From: Hevea brasiliensis
Lineage: Eukaryota > Streptophyta > Magnoliopsida > Malpighiales > Euphorbiaceae
Direction: 5' to 3'
DNA length: 64,000 bases
Assembly: GCF_030052815.1 (NCBI RefSeq)
Contig: NC_079500.1
Span: forward strand, 5,912,298-5,976,297
The notes beneath the pieces were generated by a model. It saw nothing but the letters and a program-made list of their open reading frames with translations, was not told the DNA's origin and did not search any database. Shown here piece after piece: positions 36,766 to 48,841 of the stretch (position 1 is its first letter; each line of letters begins with the position of its first letter). The position numbers and the translations under genes are program-made.

Positions 36766-37860
36766 ACATTAATAAGGGTTGAAAAAACAATAATTATCGT
36801 CCCACATTAATTTGGGATATAAGATATTTGAGGTAAATATAAGATTTGAATAAACATTTTTCTTTAAATTAGCAAATGCTCTAGATGTAGTGTTAGTGAC
36901 GGAGTCAGAAATTTAACTTAGGAAAAACCAATTAAAATATGTAATTTATTAATGAATCACTTGCTTAAGTGTTGATTGAAGATATTGATTAACTAATTTA
37001 TGATAATTCTGTACAGTTTAATTGATAGAATCATTTCATAACTATAAAACAAAAACATTTAATAAATATAATGACAAAAATAAATGCTTTAATTTTTTTT
37101 TAAATTGATTTGCTAAAAATTAAATGGAATCGCTATTAGTTTAAAAATATAATGAGTGATTAATATCGTGAATTACTAAACCTAAAATATATTGATAGCC
37201 TAATATTAAAAAATTTATCCAATTTATCTTAAATCTATTTTTTTCAACAAAAATTATAAAAAGTAAATTCAATTAAAATTATAAATTAAATAAAATAAAT
37301 GGTATAGTTTAACTTCTAATATTATGAAAGAAAAAATTTTTTTTTTCTATCTTAACTATGAAGACATTTTAGTAAGAAAAAAAAATTCAAAATAGTAATG
37401 AGATTAAAAAAAAACTATTAATGTTTTAAATTGATAAAAAAATGATAAGAGAATTATGTTAGACTTTCCTTTAATGATATTGTCCAATAATTTAAATTAA
37501 AAAAAAAAGAAATTGTTAATTGTGTATTTATTGAATGAGAAAAATAATAAAATAAAATTTATGAAAAATATAGGGCTAAAAGAGAATTACGATTTGGATT
37601 TTTTTTTTTTTTAGTAAAAGGGTTTATATTTCACTGTTAGTATCATTCTTTCAATAAAGAATTAAAATTTTTTTTTAGAAAATTATTATTAAACCCCTTA
37701 AAGCTTTTAAAACCCTGAAAATTCTATACTAATCGAAATTTAATATGAGAATAGAAAAATTATTTTTTTTAAAATTACTAATAAATATTTCAAAATTTTT
37801 AAAATTTCAAAGGCACCCAATGCCTCCTGACCCGCAACGTGCCTCTTTCACTAATGTAAT
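36766..37860. other. Unassigned AT-rich insertion in unit 4
   Basis: Not present in units 3 or 5. It is AT-rich, with poly-T runs near 37335 and 37600. The left end carries cgtcccacattaatttggga, a word common at plant LTR ends, but no partner LTR was found. Confidence 0.35.
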
Positions 37861-37865
37861 GTTTT

Positions 37866-38065
37866 GATAGTCATATTTCCAAATTTTCAATGACAAAGAC
37901 AATCTAATTCTCATATAAGTTGGAATCACACACTTCCTGCCCAATACGCTATGATTTACAAACATTTATTAAAGACCATGACCTAAGTACAAAGTTTTAT
38001 ACATTCACAATAGCATCCTATAGATATCCAAAAGGGAAAACTTTAGATTGCGGATATCGGAAAAG
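37866..38065 (-). repeat. SnRK2 3' flank fragment
   Basis: Matches 31870-32055, 51715-51840 and 60160-60345: taagttggaatcacacactt, cctgcccaatacgct, gcatcctatagatatccaaa. It stops before the exon 9 stop codon, at aaaaggggcaaagtg. This is an extra isolated fragment within the unit 4 left side. Confidence 0.8.
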
Positions 38066-38321
38066 GGGCAAAGTGAGAGTACCCCCTTATTTCTCATAAC
38101 AACTTCTTTCCTAGTTTGTGCTCTGACTATTAATATTGGAGCCGGCAAATTTTGATTCGATTAATTAGAATTCGCTTAGTTTTAAGAATGCTTAATTCTA
38201 AGAATTTATTTGATATTATTATCAGAACTATTATTGATAAAACTTACCATATATTGCATGAAGACTATTCACATGGAATAACCAATACAGTAACCACGAG
38301 CAAAGTATGATTGTTACTGGC

Positions 38322-38481
38322 CTAAGACTTCCTGGAACGGCCTGCATCAGCATGCGCATGAGCATAAAATTTTATCCTTGCTGCCCTTCCAGGGGGAAAC
38401 CCCGTCGAATTTTCTTCTTGCGGAGCATCTTCTAAAGCAGGTTTTGGACTAATCTTTGCCTCGAAATGTGGCTTGAATAAT
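38322..38481 (-). pseudogene. Possible terminal exon of an unidentified gene
   Basis: After a good acceptor (ctaatgcag) an open frame of 53 codons runs to a TAG at 38322. It begins LFKPHFEAKISPKPALEDAP and contains PPGRAARIKFYAHAHADAGR, ending SRKS. Composition and the basic C-terminus look like real protein, but I do not recognise the family. No other exon is found nearby, so it is probably a captured or stranded fragment. It could still be chance. Confidence 0.35.
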
Positions 38482-38609
38482 CTGCATTAGTATTTATGGG
38501 TTGGGTTTAATGTGTGGCTAAAGTATCATTTGCATTAGAAAGTTTCGATATAAATTTTACATGATGCCTAATTTATTTGGAAATGACAAATTAGGGTTTG
38601 TATGTTTCC

Positions 38610-40123
38610 ATTACTTAATGAGGTTGGCTATGAAATTTAATTTAGATGATTTTTCTAGCTTAAATTCAAGTTCTTTTTTTGTTTTAGTGTATTCATTGAA
38701 GCATAATGTTTGATAAGGTGTCTCCACTTTCTTTTATGGAATTTTATATGATGTTTCTGTTGAAAAACTAAAAATGTTAATCAAATTTGAAAATATTGAT
38801 TTATGACTATATTGAATTTAAGTTAATAATATACATAATTTAATCTGAATTATCAATTAATTTTAGGTTTAAAATTCAATTACACCCCTATATTTATTAG
38901 GAAAGTTTAATTTAGTTAATTTTTAACTTTTTATCTAATTTAATTTAAAATTTTTAATTTAAGTTCAATTTAGTTCAAAAATAAGAAAATTAAAAAATTA
39001 GATTTCTTAATTTCTTGAGAAGGGAACAAAAAGTATCCACACATCACCTGGAAACGTTGCCGGCGCCACCTTTCGTCCCCTACCCTTTACCACCTAAAGT
39101 TCATTGATTTTCTTAGTGCGTAAATAGGATTTCACTCCACAAACAAATAAATAAACACACTCTCTAAGAACTTTTATCCGAGTAATTAAAACCCATGTGC
39201 TATCACATATACACACCACACTCCTTGATTACCAGCAATTACTGCAACCGGAAATCAATGATGAGAGAACTACTAAGACTGCTATTATAACAAGCACGCA
39301 AATCTAAGGCACATACATAAATGTAAGGTACACACATAAATCGCACAATCACGCAGTATTGAAAAGAGAAGAAGAATAACACAGAATTTAACGTGTTTCA
39401 ACTGTAAGGTCTACGTCCACGGGCAAGTCAAGAGAAAAAGGTTCTACTATGATGAAAAGAGCAAGATACAATCAATCAGAACTCTCAAACCCTAACTCCA
39501 GTGTGTTTCCCGAATATCTCACAATTCTATTGCAAATGGTAGAATATTACAATATTTATAATAGTTCATACCAAGGGGCATCGCCCCCGCACCCCCAAGG
39601 AGATTAGTGGTGAGCTTCGGGCCCAAGCCTATCGGCTCGTGTCCTCCGCTACTACCACAGATCTCATTTTTTATCCTAATTGGGTTGCAGCGCGAAACTT
39701 TCGAGTCGAGTCACAATTCCAGTCCATGAAAAATATATTCAAATTCAAGTCACAAAAAATAACAACTGCAACATGAAAAAAAAAAAAGAGCAATAATGGC
39801 TGTGTGAGATGATACTTCAATATATAAAGTAACATAAGTGATTGATTCAAAGCCCAGCACAAGAAGCGAAACAGAGAAATTACACTAATACATGTTAAGT
39901 TCTTCAAGTGACAGAACCTCAATACAATGTACACTACAGATGATAAGATTTTCCTCAATCAAAGCCTAGACCATACAATGCCCTTAATTCATGACACTAT
40001 CTTAACCCTCGGAAGGAAAAAGATGAAAGAGAACACTTTGATTGTTATCTTTCAAATCTTCAATAAGCATACAATCTAATTCTCCTGTAAGTTCGAATCA
40101 TGCTCCTCCTGTCCAATACGCTA
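38610..40123 (-). repeat. Unit 4 left flank, second segment
   Basis: Collinear with 59220-60235 of unit 5: attgaagcataatgtttgat, accctttaccacct, ttcattgattttcttagtgc. It is interrupted by the insertion at about 39275-39768 and then by the hAT element at 40124. Confidence 0.85.
39275..39768. mobile_element. ~490-bp unclassified insertion
   Basis: Absent from the same place in unit 5 (ctaccaagattgcaccatgg near 59847). It contains aacacagaatttaacgtgtt and gtctacgtccacgggcaagt, words I associate with dispersed plant retroelement ends, and a GC-rich stretch near 39570-39650. No coding region and no clear terminal repeats. Confidence 0.45.
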
Positions 40124-40200
40124 CAGTATTATCAAGGCGAAAGGCGATAGAGTACTCTATCGCCTTAGGCGAGGCGAGGATCTTTTTGAAGCAAAGCGCC
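40124..40200. promoter_or_regulatory. hAT subterminal GGCG repeats, left end
   Basis: aaggcgaaaggcgatagag, a palindromic agagtactct, then cgccttaggcgaggcgagg: repeated GGCG/CGCC motifs within 80 bases of the end. Such subterminal repeats usually bind hAT transposase. The right end (51590-51713) has a matching cluster. Confidence 0.5.

Positions 40201-40202
<2 letters not shown>

Positions 40203-40243
<41 letters not shown>
40203..40243. repeat. (AT)n microsatellite
   Basis: About 40 bases of AT dinucleotides inside the left end of the hAT element. Confidence 0.9.
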
Positions 40244-40246
<3 letters not shown>

Positions 40247-40975
40247 TACTTTTAAATAGTTGATAAGTAAAAAAGCATATTAAAAAGAAAAAAAAAACGT
40301 TATTTACATTACGTCTATTTCTAAAATAAGAGAATTTGAAAATAGTGCATACTTGTATTTCCAGCTTACGTATAAGATACAAGTGAGAGTATGAGACTGT
40401 AAAATTGAAATATATAGCATAAGTAACAACACAAATAATAATAAGAGATGTTAGAAAAAGAAATAGTTCATACTTGCATTTTCAGCTTATGTATGTGATA
40501 AAAGTGATGCTATAAAATTATACATAATAAATAAAAAATTAGAAATAAGTCATAAGTCATATAATAGAAAATGTAAATTATAGATGTTTAAACTTTAATA
40601 AATAAAAATAAGTTAGAAGTCATAATAAACAAAATGCAAGAAATACATAAAAAACTTAAAACTAAAACTACTCGTCATCAAGATTTCCAAAATCATCTTC
40701 ATTTTCAACAGCGGCCATCAAAAATTCTTCCTCCTCTTCATCATCATCAACTTGCGAAGAGGATGCACCTCTCATTGAACGAGGCCTTCGAAATGATGGA
40801 GTTTCAACTAGTGTTGATCTTACAGCCGATCTCGATTCATAACGAGATTCAAAAACTCCAACTGCTCTACCAACATCACCCCAGGTCAACACGTCATCCA
40901 TGAAAATAAGAGAATCATCATCATCATCATCCCCATTGCCTTTTTCTAATTCATCAAGCAACCACTCATTACTTT

Positions 40976-43568
40976 TGTAACACCCCAAAATTTTATTATT
41001 TATGAGTATTTTTGGTATTTTAATTTTATTTGAATTTTAGGAATTTTTTTGAGATTTTTCGGATTTTAAAAATCGGGTTCGATTTTCCGAAAATATAAAC
41101 TTTGATGATTTTTAAAAATTAATTTAAAGACCACGTGGTAAAACTAAAAATATATTTGGAGTCTACGTATTTTTCTGAGTTTTATGAAATTTTTTCGGAA
41201 TTTTTGGACCTCGTTTTCGGTCCCGAGGCAGAGTAAAAATTCAAAATTTTGTATCCTGAATTGAACCGGCCGAATCGAACCGGACCGGATCGGACCGGGC
41301 GAATCGGACCGGCCCTTTTCCTTCTTCCTTTTTCTTCTCCCGCGCGCGATGGCTCTCTCCCTCTTCTCCCTCGTTTCTCTCTCCTCTCCACCCCGGCCGC
41401 CCTTGACCCGGCCAGATCGGCGCCGCCCAACCAGTAATGGCCGCCGCGGCCGCCGGAAAAACGCGCGCGAAACGCCCCCTGCGTGCGCCGCTGATTTCGG
41501 GCCAAATCCGGCCGATCCGGCCACCGATTGGACCGGGTCTTGTGTCCAAAATTATCTACTCGGCGAGAGCTTTCCATAGACACCAAGAACGCCGAAATCC
41601 ATCGAGCGGTTTGTCCGATTTTTGCTCGGGAACATTTTAGCCCATTTCGACTTTTGGGCTAGATTTCTCGAAAACCGTGAATCCCACGAGAAAACCGAGG
41701 CCACCAGCACGCTCCATTCGTCGAGAGCTTCGCAACGACATAAATTTTGAATTTTTTCGACACCGTTTTTCGGTGGGTCCCACGGAACTTCGCAGTGTAT
41801 TTTCGAGCATTAAATGAGCTTAGAAAATTCTGAAAAATTTATGTACTAACCCCCGTGTTATGGGCTTCGTGTAGGTATCCTCGATTCGCGGAAATTCGAC
41901 GATTGGCCAAGTGCGAAATTCGGCGACACGTTCTGAAAAAGTCTCCGAATTGGACCGAGGTTTTGGCTAGCCCCCCCATTGTCAGACGCCCCGAGCGCGT
42001 TCTCGAAGTCGGAATCGGCAAAGGTAAACCCGAACCTTGCTTTTTCGTAATTTTCTAGTGCTTAAATAGGATTAAAAATCCATAAAATATTCGTGGTAGC
42101 TTAGAAAATTATGATTCTTTTTGCAATAGCTTAGTAATATTGCTAAGGACCGCGGGGCAAAGTTTTAAAATTTTTAGAGCTTGTTTGGGCAGTTTTTGCA
42201 AAAATGATCAATAATAAGGACTAAATTGAAATTTTGCGTATTGTGATGGATGACTGATTTGATGGGCCCAGAAGGGGCTGTGTGATATGATTGAGTTGTG
42301 GATGTATGGATTGTGAGTATAGAAGTGTATTTTGAGCCCTTTTGCAGGTTGGGTAGGTCCTAGGTATAGGGGAGACTCTGTCGGATTTTCGGCACGACTT
42401 AGGACGTAATTGGTCTTTTTCTTTGTTTGTATTGAGTCAGATTGTATTAAATAAATGTAATATGATTGTCGGGTGGCCGGAATGACCTTCTTCCTCCGCC
42501 CAGACCACGGTGATTGTCGTCAAGTGCGTGAGTAAAATATTAATTTTAATTGTAATTTGATATTATTATATGTTCGAGATGCCCATGCATCACTTATATG
42601 CATATATTTATGTAGTTAAACTCTAGGCACGATTTATGTTGCATTGATAATCGTTAAAGTGCCATGGATGTTGTTGTGGTAATTTGGAGGCGGTGTGCGT
42701 GCGTTGGCGTGCGTGTGATGTGGTGTGGACTATGGATAGGACGGGTAGTCACGGCTTGAGTTCTTCATCGACCCGATCCTTGAGGGTAGTCACGGCTTGA
42801 GTTCTTCACTGGGACCCTCGATTTGGTTATTAAGTGGAAGTCCGAGTGAGTTCTTCAGGCACCGTGTTGGAATTAAGAGAGTCAGTATAGGATCAGCTCC
42901 CATATATTATGAATGATGCTACAGGGTGCGTGAGTGCTCCAAATTACCTTTTTGATGTTATGATGTGAAAATGTTATTTATGTTGCATTTCACTCTACAG
43001 GGTGCATTAGTTCAGATAGTTATAGAGATTATAGTTAAGATTGATATTTTACTCTCTGAGTCGAACGCTCACTCCTGTTCAAAAATTTTCTGAGCCGCAG
43101 GAGGATATTTTATTCTGGGTTAACCTGCTTTTATACTTCGCAGGTTGTTTATCGATATTTGTGTAATTTTATTTACTCCTAGAATTTTCGCATGTGTTAG
43201 CAGTAATTATTTGAATTTGATCTGTAATATTATATTCATGTTGGACCTGTAAACTTAATATTTTAAGTCTGTTTTGATGGATTGGATGAGGGAGCTGAGC
43301 TCCCATTTATTATTATGTTGATGAGTATGTGGAGGGTGAGCTGAGCTCCCCAATGGATTGTTTATTGTGTTTACAGGTCGGGTGAGTCGAAAACTCCCCG
43401 TTGGTAAGTCCATTTTATGGCCGGACTCTGTCCGTTTGTTTTCTTGAATTTGGGCCCAATGGGCCTTAGAGTTGGGTTAATGAATAGTTAAGGCTTACTA
43501 CGGGCCTCGGGGGCTTTAGGCTGGCCCAGGTCCTAGTGCCGGTCCGGCCCATAGGTTGGGTCGTGACA
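40976..43568. mobile_element. LTR-bounded insertion, probable solo LTR (2.6 kb)
   Basis: TGTAACACCCC to GTCGTGACA, flanked by ACTTT on both sides (40971-40975 and 43569-43573), so TG...CA ends with a 5-bp duplication. It splits the last hAT exon between IDES and NEWLLDEL. No gag-pol and no second LTR is inside, which fits a solo LTR of a long-LTR Ty3/gypsy lineage (Tekay/Del type is my guess). It holds a strongly GC-rich stretch (41270-41560, repeated gaaccgg/gatcggaccgg) and short tandem agtcacggcttgagttcttc repeats near 42745-42815. Open frames in the GC-rich part are not convincing genes. Confidence 0.8.
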
Positions 43569-43782
43569 ACTTTCATCAATATTTGCCAAATTAATAGGTG
43601 TTATGATATTCCCAAAAGTGTGTCGGCGTAGCAATGCTCTATTATACTTCACATATACCAAATTGTCCAAGCGTTCTTGAAATAGCCCATTTCTTTTCTT
43701 ATTATAAAGCTGTCATTTATTTTATAGTAACAAATAAGTTAAACTTCAAACTCAAAAGGCTCAAGATAAAATAACAAATTAA

Positions 43783-43785
<3 letters not shown>

Positions 43786-43861
<76 letters not shown>
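43786..43861. repeat. (AT)n microsatellite
   Basis: About 75 bases of AT dinucleotides in a hAT intron. Confidence 0.95.
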
Positions 43862-43862
<1 letters not shown>

Positions 43863-44500
43863 CTTACATGCTCAAATACACTCCAATTTCTTTCACAACC
43901 CCTTGCATTACATGTGAGACTCAGAACTTTTACAGCAAACTTTTGTAGGTTTGGAGTTAAAAAACCATATGTTTTCCACCAAGCAGCTATTAAAATATAG
44001 AACCAATGATTGTTAAATTCATAATATAAATTAATAAATAAGCAAAATGAAAAATTAATAAGAATTTAAATTAATAACCTGGAGATTTGGTTGTTCTTCC
44101 TCTAATAGCAGAAGGAAAACCAAAGGTCCCTGCAGCTGCCTTGTATCTCTCAATTTCATCAAAAATCATGTCAACTTTTGCTGAATTTTTTCCCATTTTA
44201 TGAATGCACGAAAGTGATCCTATATTGACCTCTTCATCAGATTCAATTCTCATCTTATTTGGATAAAAAAATTCAGGATTCAAAAAGTATCCAGCAGTAT
44301 GCAAAGGACGATGCAATTGAAGTGACCATCTCGCATCAATAATCTCAAAAATACTATTGTATTTCTCTTCATTGCCATTGAGCGAGTTGACAATGGCTTC
44401 TTTAGCCCTATCCATGGCTTCATAAATATATCTCATAGCTGATTTTTTTTTCATTATCAACAAGTCGAAGCACACGAACAAGAGGACCGAAAACCTTAAG

Positions 44501-47500
44501 TGTAACGCTCTCACCGTAGGTAGTCCGTACATTTTACTGTTCCGACGATTAATATCTGTTCGGACAGTCAGAATGTCTGAAATTACACTTAAACTATAGT
44601 GATGAGGCATAAATTGATGGAATAAATGTTAAGAAAATTTAATAAATATAGGAAATAAATTTTTGAGACCTAATTAAAGGTTTAATTAGGTAGAAATGAC
44701 ATCAAAGATGTTAAAGAAAATTTAGAGAAAGTAAAATAAAATTTAAGAGAATTTATTAATTGATACAAAAATAATAAAAATAATCCGATGAGCACCACGA
44801 AGGGCATTTTGGTCATTTCACTCCCAGAGGTGAATTTTGACCTAAATGTCAAATTAAAAATTGAAAGAATAAAATAATTAACATAATTAAAATTTATGAA
44901 ATGAATTGGAAAATGAGAAAAGAAAAGAAAAGAAAAGAAAATGAAAAAGGCTTATGACATAAAATAAAAATAAAGTACAATAAAAAAAATATATATATAT
45001 AGACACAAAATGACAAGAGCCACCAACCATCTTCTTCCTCCCTCTTCTCTCTCTCCTTGGATCCGGCTGCCATGGATGCTCCCTTCTACCATTTTTGTTT
45101 TCCTTAAAGCTTGATTTTCCAAGCTTTCTCCTCACCAAAACCTTAACCTCTCTTTATTAAAAATTTAGCCCACTCCATAGGAAAGCTTTAGATACCCATA
45201 AGAAGAAGAAAAGTTGAAGTTTGAAGTGGGTCACAAGAGGTTAGTGCCTAATCTTCTTTTCTCCCTTTATTAATTCTTGAGTTAAGGTTAAAATGAAGTA
45301 AATTTGTAAGAAACTAAAAGAAATTAGTGAGTTATGAAGGGAGTAAATTTCGGTACCCATGGTAAGTGAGGGTCTTTGATGACTTTGATGTATATAAAAT
45401 GATTTAATGATGTTTGTTGATTCATTTATAAGCATTTGAAGTTGATTTACATTGAGATTTTATGAGGTTGAAATTGTGAGTTACGGTTTGACCCAACTTT
45501 GATATTTTTGTATTATACCTTGCAATTGGGATTGTTGATATGTGTTGATGATATTTAAAAGTGTCTTGAATGTCAAATTGAAGTAAGGAAGTTGGAGGAG
45601 AAATGAATTACTGAGAGTGCTATTTTCTGCAGGTTGTGTTTATTGAGGGCAGTATACATTTTGGGCTATAAATGAAATTATGTGACCCCAATTGGTATGA
45701 GGCCAATTGGAGGTCAAATATGACCTATAATAGACCAATTTTCATGTAGAGGTCATGCCAAAATTTTGCATAAAAAGTGACCAAATCAGGATTGACTAAA
45801 ATGTGAACCCAGAATTTGACCATATGAACAGTAATCAATCTTTTGGCCATAATTCACTCAAAAAAGGTCTAAATGACCTGAATTTGATATCATTGGAAAG
45901 CTTAGATATAGGGCTACAATTTTTATGAAGACCACTGAACCCATAAATGCCAAAAACCAAACCAAATTGCTAGCCTAAGTTGGGTCACAAAACTGCCCAG
46001 AATTAGGTTGCCAAGAAACTGCTGGACATAAACTCACCCGACCAGTTTTGGCAAAATGGCCATAACTGGATCTACAAGAACTCAAATATAGTGAAACCAG
46101 TGGCAAAATGTCAAAAGACACAGACCTACAAAATTGGTATTTTGACCAAAACCCAGAAATCAAGAGAATTAGGTCAAATAGTTAGAACAAGTCACTGCAG
46201 CAAAACCTAGAATCTGACCAAACTTCATGTGACCCCAGAAGAGTCTTTTAGTCATAACTTCCACTAGAAAAATCCAATTAGGATGAGCCATGCCTTTCCA
46301 GAAATCTGAGAGACAGGGCTACAACTTTATTTTAGAACCTTCTTCAAATTATGCCAGAAACCTACAGTCACAGACCTGAACTGAACACCTGTTGACACAG
46401 GGTATAGGAGTCCAGCCCAGTTAATTGGCCATAAATAATTCCACAAAAACTGAAAAATTGTGATATAAATTTCTTAATGATCATTAGACATAGGACAACA
46501 ATTTATATGAAGATCACTATGCCTAAAAGTGACTGCAACATGTTCCATTAATTAGATCAACTCTAAGTCCAAAAGTTGCCCAGTTATGAAACCAGAATCT
46601 GGAAATGAGTCAGTTATTGGTTATCTGACCATAACTTGAGTTCTAAAAATCAAATTAACATAATTCAAAAGGAAAAATAAAGATAGGACATAGAGGAACA
46701 ACTTCCATGGAGGAAGTGTGGTCAAACAGTGGATACAAACTAATCAAATGGATAGGTAAAAGTAAGACACAAAAATTGAACCTAAAGAAAGGTTCTTGAA
46801 TTAAATTGTTTTTGGTAAAGATTTATCCCTAATAAGTCACTACATACTAAATTACATGAAATAGGTATGTGAGACCTACTTTTTCACTACAAGGTGACAT
46901 GAAATTAGTTGATACATAAAATGTGAATTTGCCTAAATGGTTTACTAAACACATAAGTCATAGGAAAATTAACTTAGAACCTATATTTCCATCATATATG
47001 AAATAACAATACTATAAATATGTATAGTACATAACATAAAATAATGAGAATGATAAATACATAAGTTATACGAATAGGTGCTAGGGACCTATGTTCCCAT
47101 TATAATAACATGGAAATGGTATAAAGCATAGGTAGTACATGAACTGAAACAAAAATATGTTATGAACCTTTAAAAGTATATAGCATGAAATAATAAAACT
47201 ATAAGTGCTTAATAGTACTAATTTGCCCAAAGTATGCCTAGGCTTATATTTATATGGTTGGATTGATTGGTATACCAATTAGGGACCACAGATAACAGTA
47301 TTACTTGCAGAGCAAATCATGAACTAACAATATATGTCTGATATGATTGTTTTACAGACTATATGCCTACTTATTGGCCATTGTGCCTAACCTTATTTCA
47401 AGCTTTACAAGCCTGACAATTAGCTTCGTGCCTGACAGATGTATACAGGGTAGACATATGGCTGTCTAACTTGTATACTCCCGTGTATCTAGCATTATAG

Positions 47501-48841
47501 TTTATTATAGGTTACTTGGGCACAAAAATACAGATATGACATAAAATACACCAATATGACACATATATACAGATATGACATGAAATACACCGATATGACA
47601 TAAAATACACTGATATGATTCCAAAGACTCTAATATGAGTTTTAAAAAGCCAGAGAATGAAATTAATACCTAAAAAAGATACTGATAATTAATATATTTC
47701 CAAAGTACAGAAAAGTCATAAATGACTTAGACTGTATAAGAAATGAACAGAAAAGATACTGATAATTAATTTATTTCCAAAGTACAGAAAAGTCATAAAT
47801 GACTTAGACTGTATAAGAAATGAACAGAAAAGATAGTACAAAAAAGTCATAAATGACTTAGACTGTATAAGAAATAAACAGAAAAGATACTGATAATTAA
47901 TGTATTTCCAAAGTACAGAAAAGTCATAAATGACTTAGACTGTATAAGAAATGAACAGAAAAGATACTGATAATTAATTTATTTCCAAAGTGCAAGAAAT
48001 TTATAAATGACTTAGAATTGATGACAAATTTACTGATATGAGTTAAAGAGACTGAAAATGAAATATATGCATAGATAAGATCCTAATAAATATATTGATT
48101 TCAAAATATTATAAAATATGCCATTGACTTAGAATTATGAAATTACACATCTTATTGTCATTTTAAATCATTTAGTTATTCTACTTTAAGATTATGCACC
48201 ACTAAGCAAATTGCTTAGCGCGTTGAATTTTCAATCGCGTAGGTACTGGAAATCAGCAGTAGCGCGTTTGATTTTCAATCGCGTAGGTACTGGAGATCAA
48301 CAGCCGCCATAATAGCAGCCGCCACAGTAGTGTTCTGACCACAGTTGACCAGATCTGCACACAATCCAGAGTTCACCTCATTAGTCTTTTATATTTTGAT
48401 AGGGCCCACGTATAGACTAGTATTTTGGTTCATGGTGTATAATCATAATGTAATTACTAGTTTGTGATGTAAATAAAAAATTGTAAATATATTTTGAGTT
48501 GTAAATAAAGTTATGAATTTTTGCATATAGATTTCCATCTGAATGAATGAATGAGTTTCATTTCTTAAAATGATGTGATATGGTATGACTATGGATATAT
48601 AAGACAGATATGAAATTGTTTTTAACAGGTAACTAATGAAACCCGCCAGACACTAATAAAACAGAGGAGGCTCTACCCGGGTTTCCATAGAATTAAATTG
48701 TGATAAAAATTTTTTTTTTTTCACATGTTTTCTATAAAGTTTAAAATTAACAATGGATATGACAGGATAAGATAGGGTGCTCCAACACCGAATGTGGCAC
48801 TCCTCGCTCGGCTATACAATAGACGGGTAAAGGGCGTCACA
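44501..48841. mobile_element. LTR-bounded insertion, probable solo LTR (4.3 kb)
   Basis: TGTAACGCTCTCACCG to AAGGGCGTCACA, flanked by TTAAG on both sides (44496-44500 and 48842-48846). It splits a hAT exon between VVYAL and KVFGPLVRV. No retrotransposon protein is recognisable inside, so it is a solo LTR or a non-coding derivative; 4.3 kb is long for an LTR but known in Tekay/Del-like and Ogre-like lineages. It contains 77-bp tandem repeats and a degenerate array of gatatgacataaaatacacc units (47545-47625). Confidence 0.75.
47672..48005. repeat. 77-bp tandem repeats
   Basis: gatactgataattaat recurs at 47678, 47755, 47886 and 47963; the first and last pairs are spaced exactly 77 bases, and a shortened unit lies between. 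Each unit has agaaaagtcataaatgactt. Confidence 0.9.

Noticed and set aside
41144..41586. Arg/Gly-rich open frames on both strands
   Set aside because: High GC content removes stop codons; they lie in a non-coding LTR and overlap in several frames.
44887..45138. Hydrophobic open frame inside the 4.3-kb LTR-type insertion
   Set aside because: Low-complexity Phe/Leu/Ser from a pyrimidine-rich strand; no domain.
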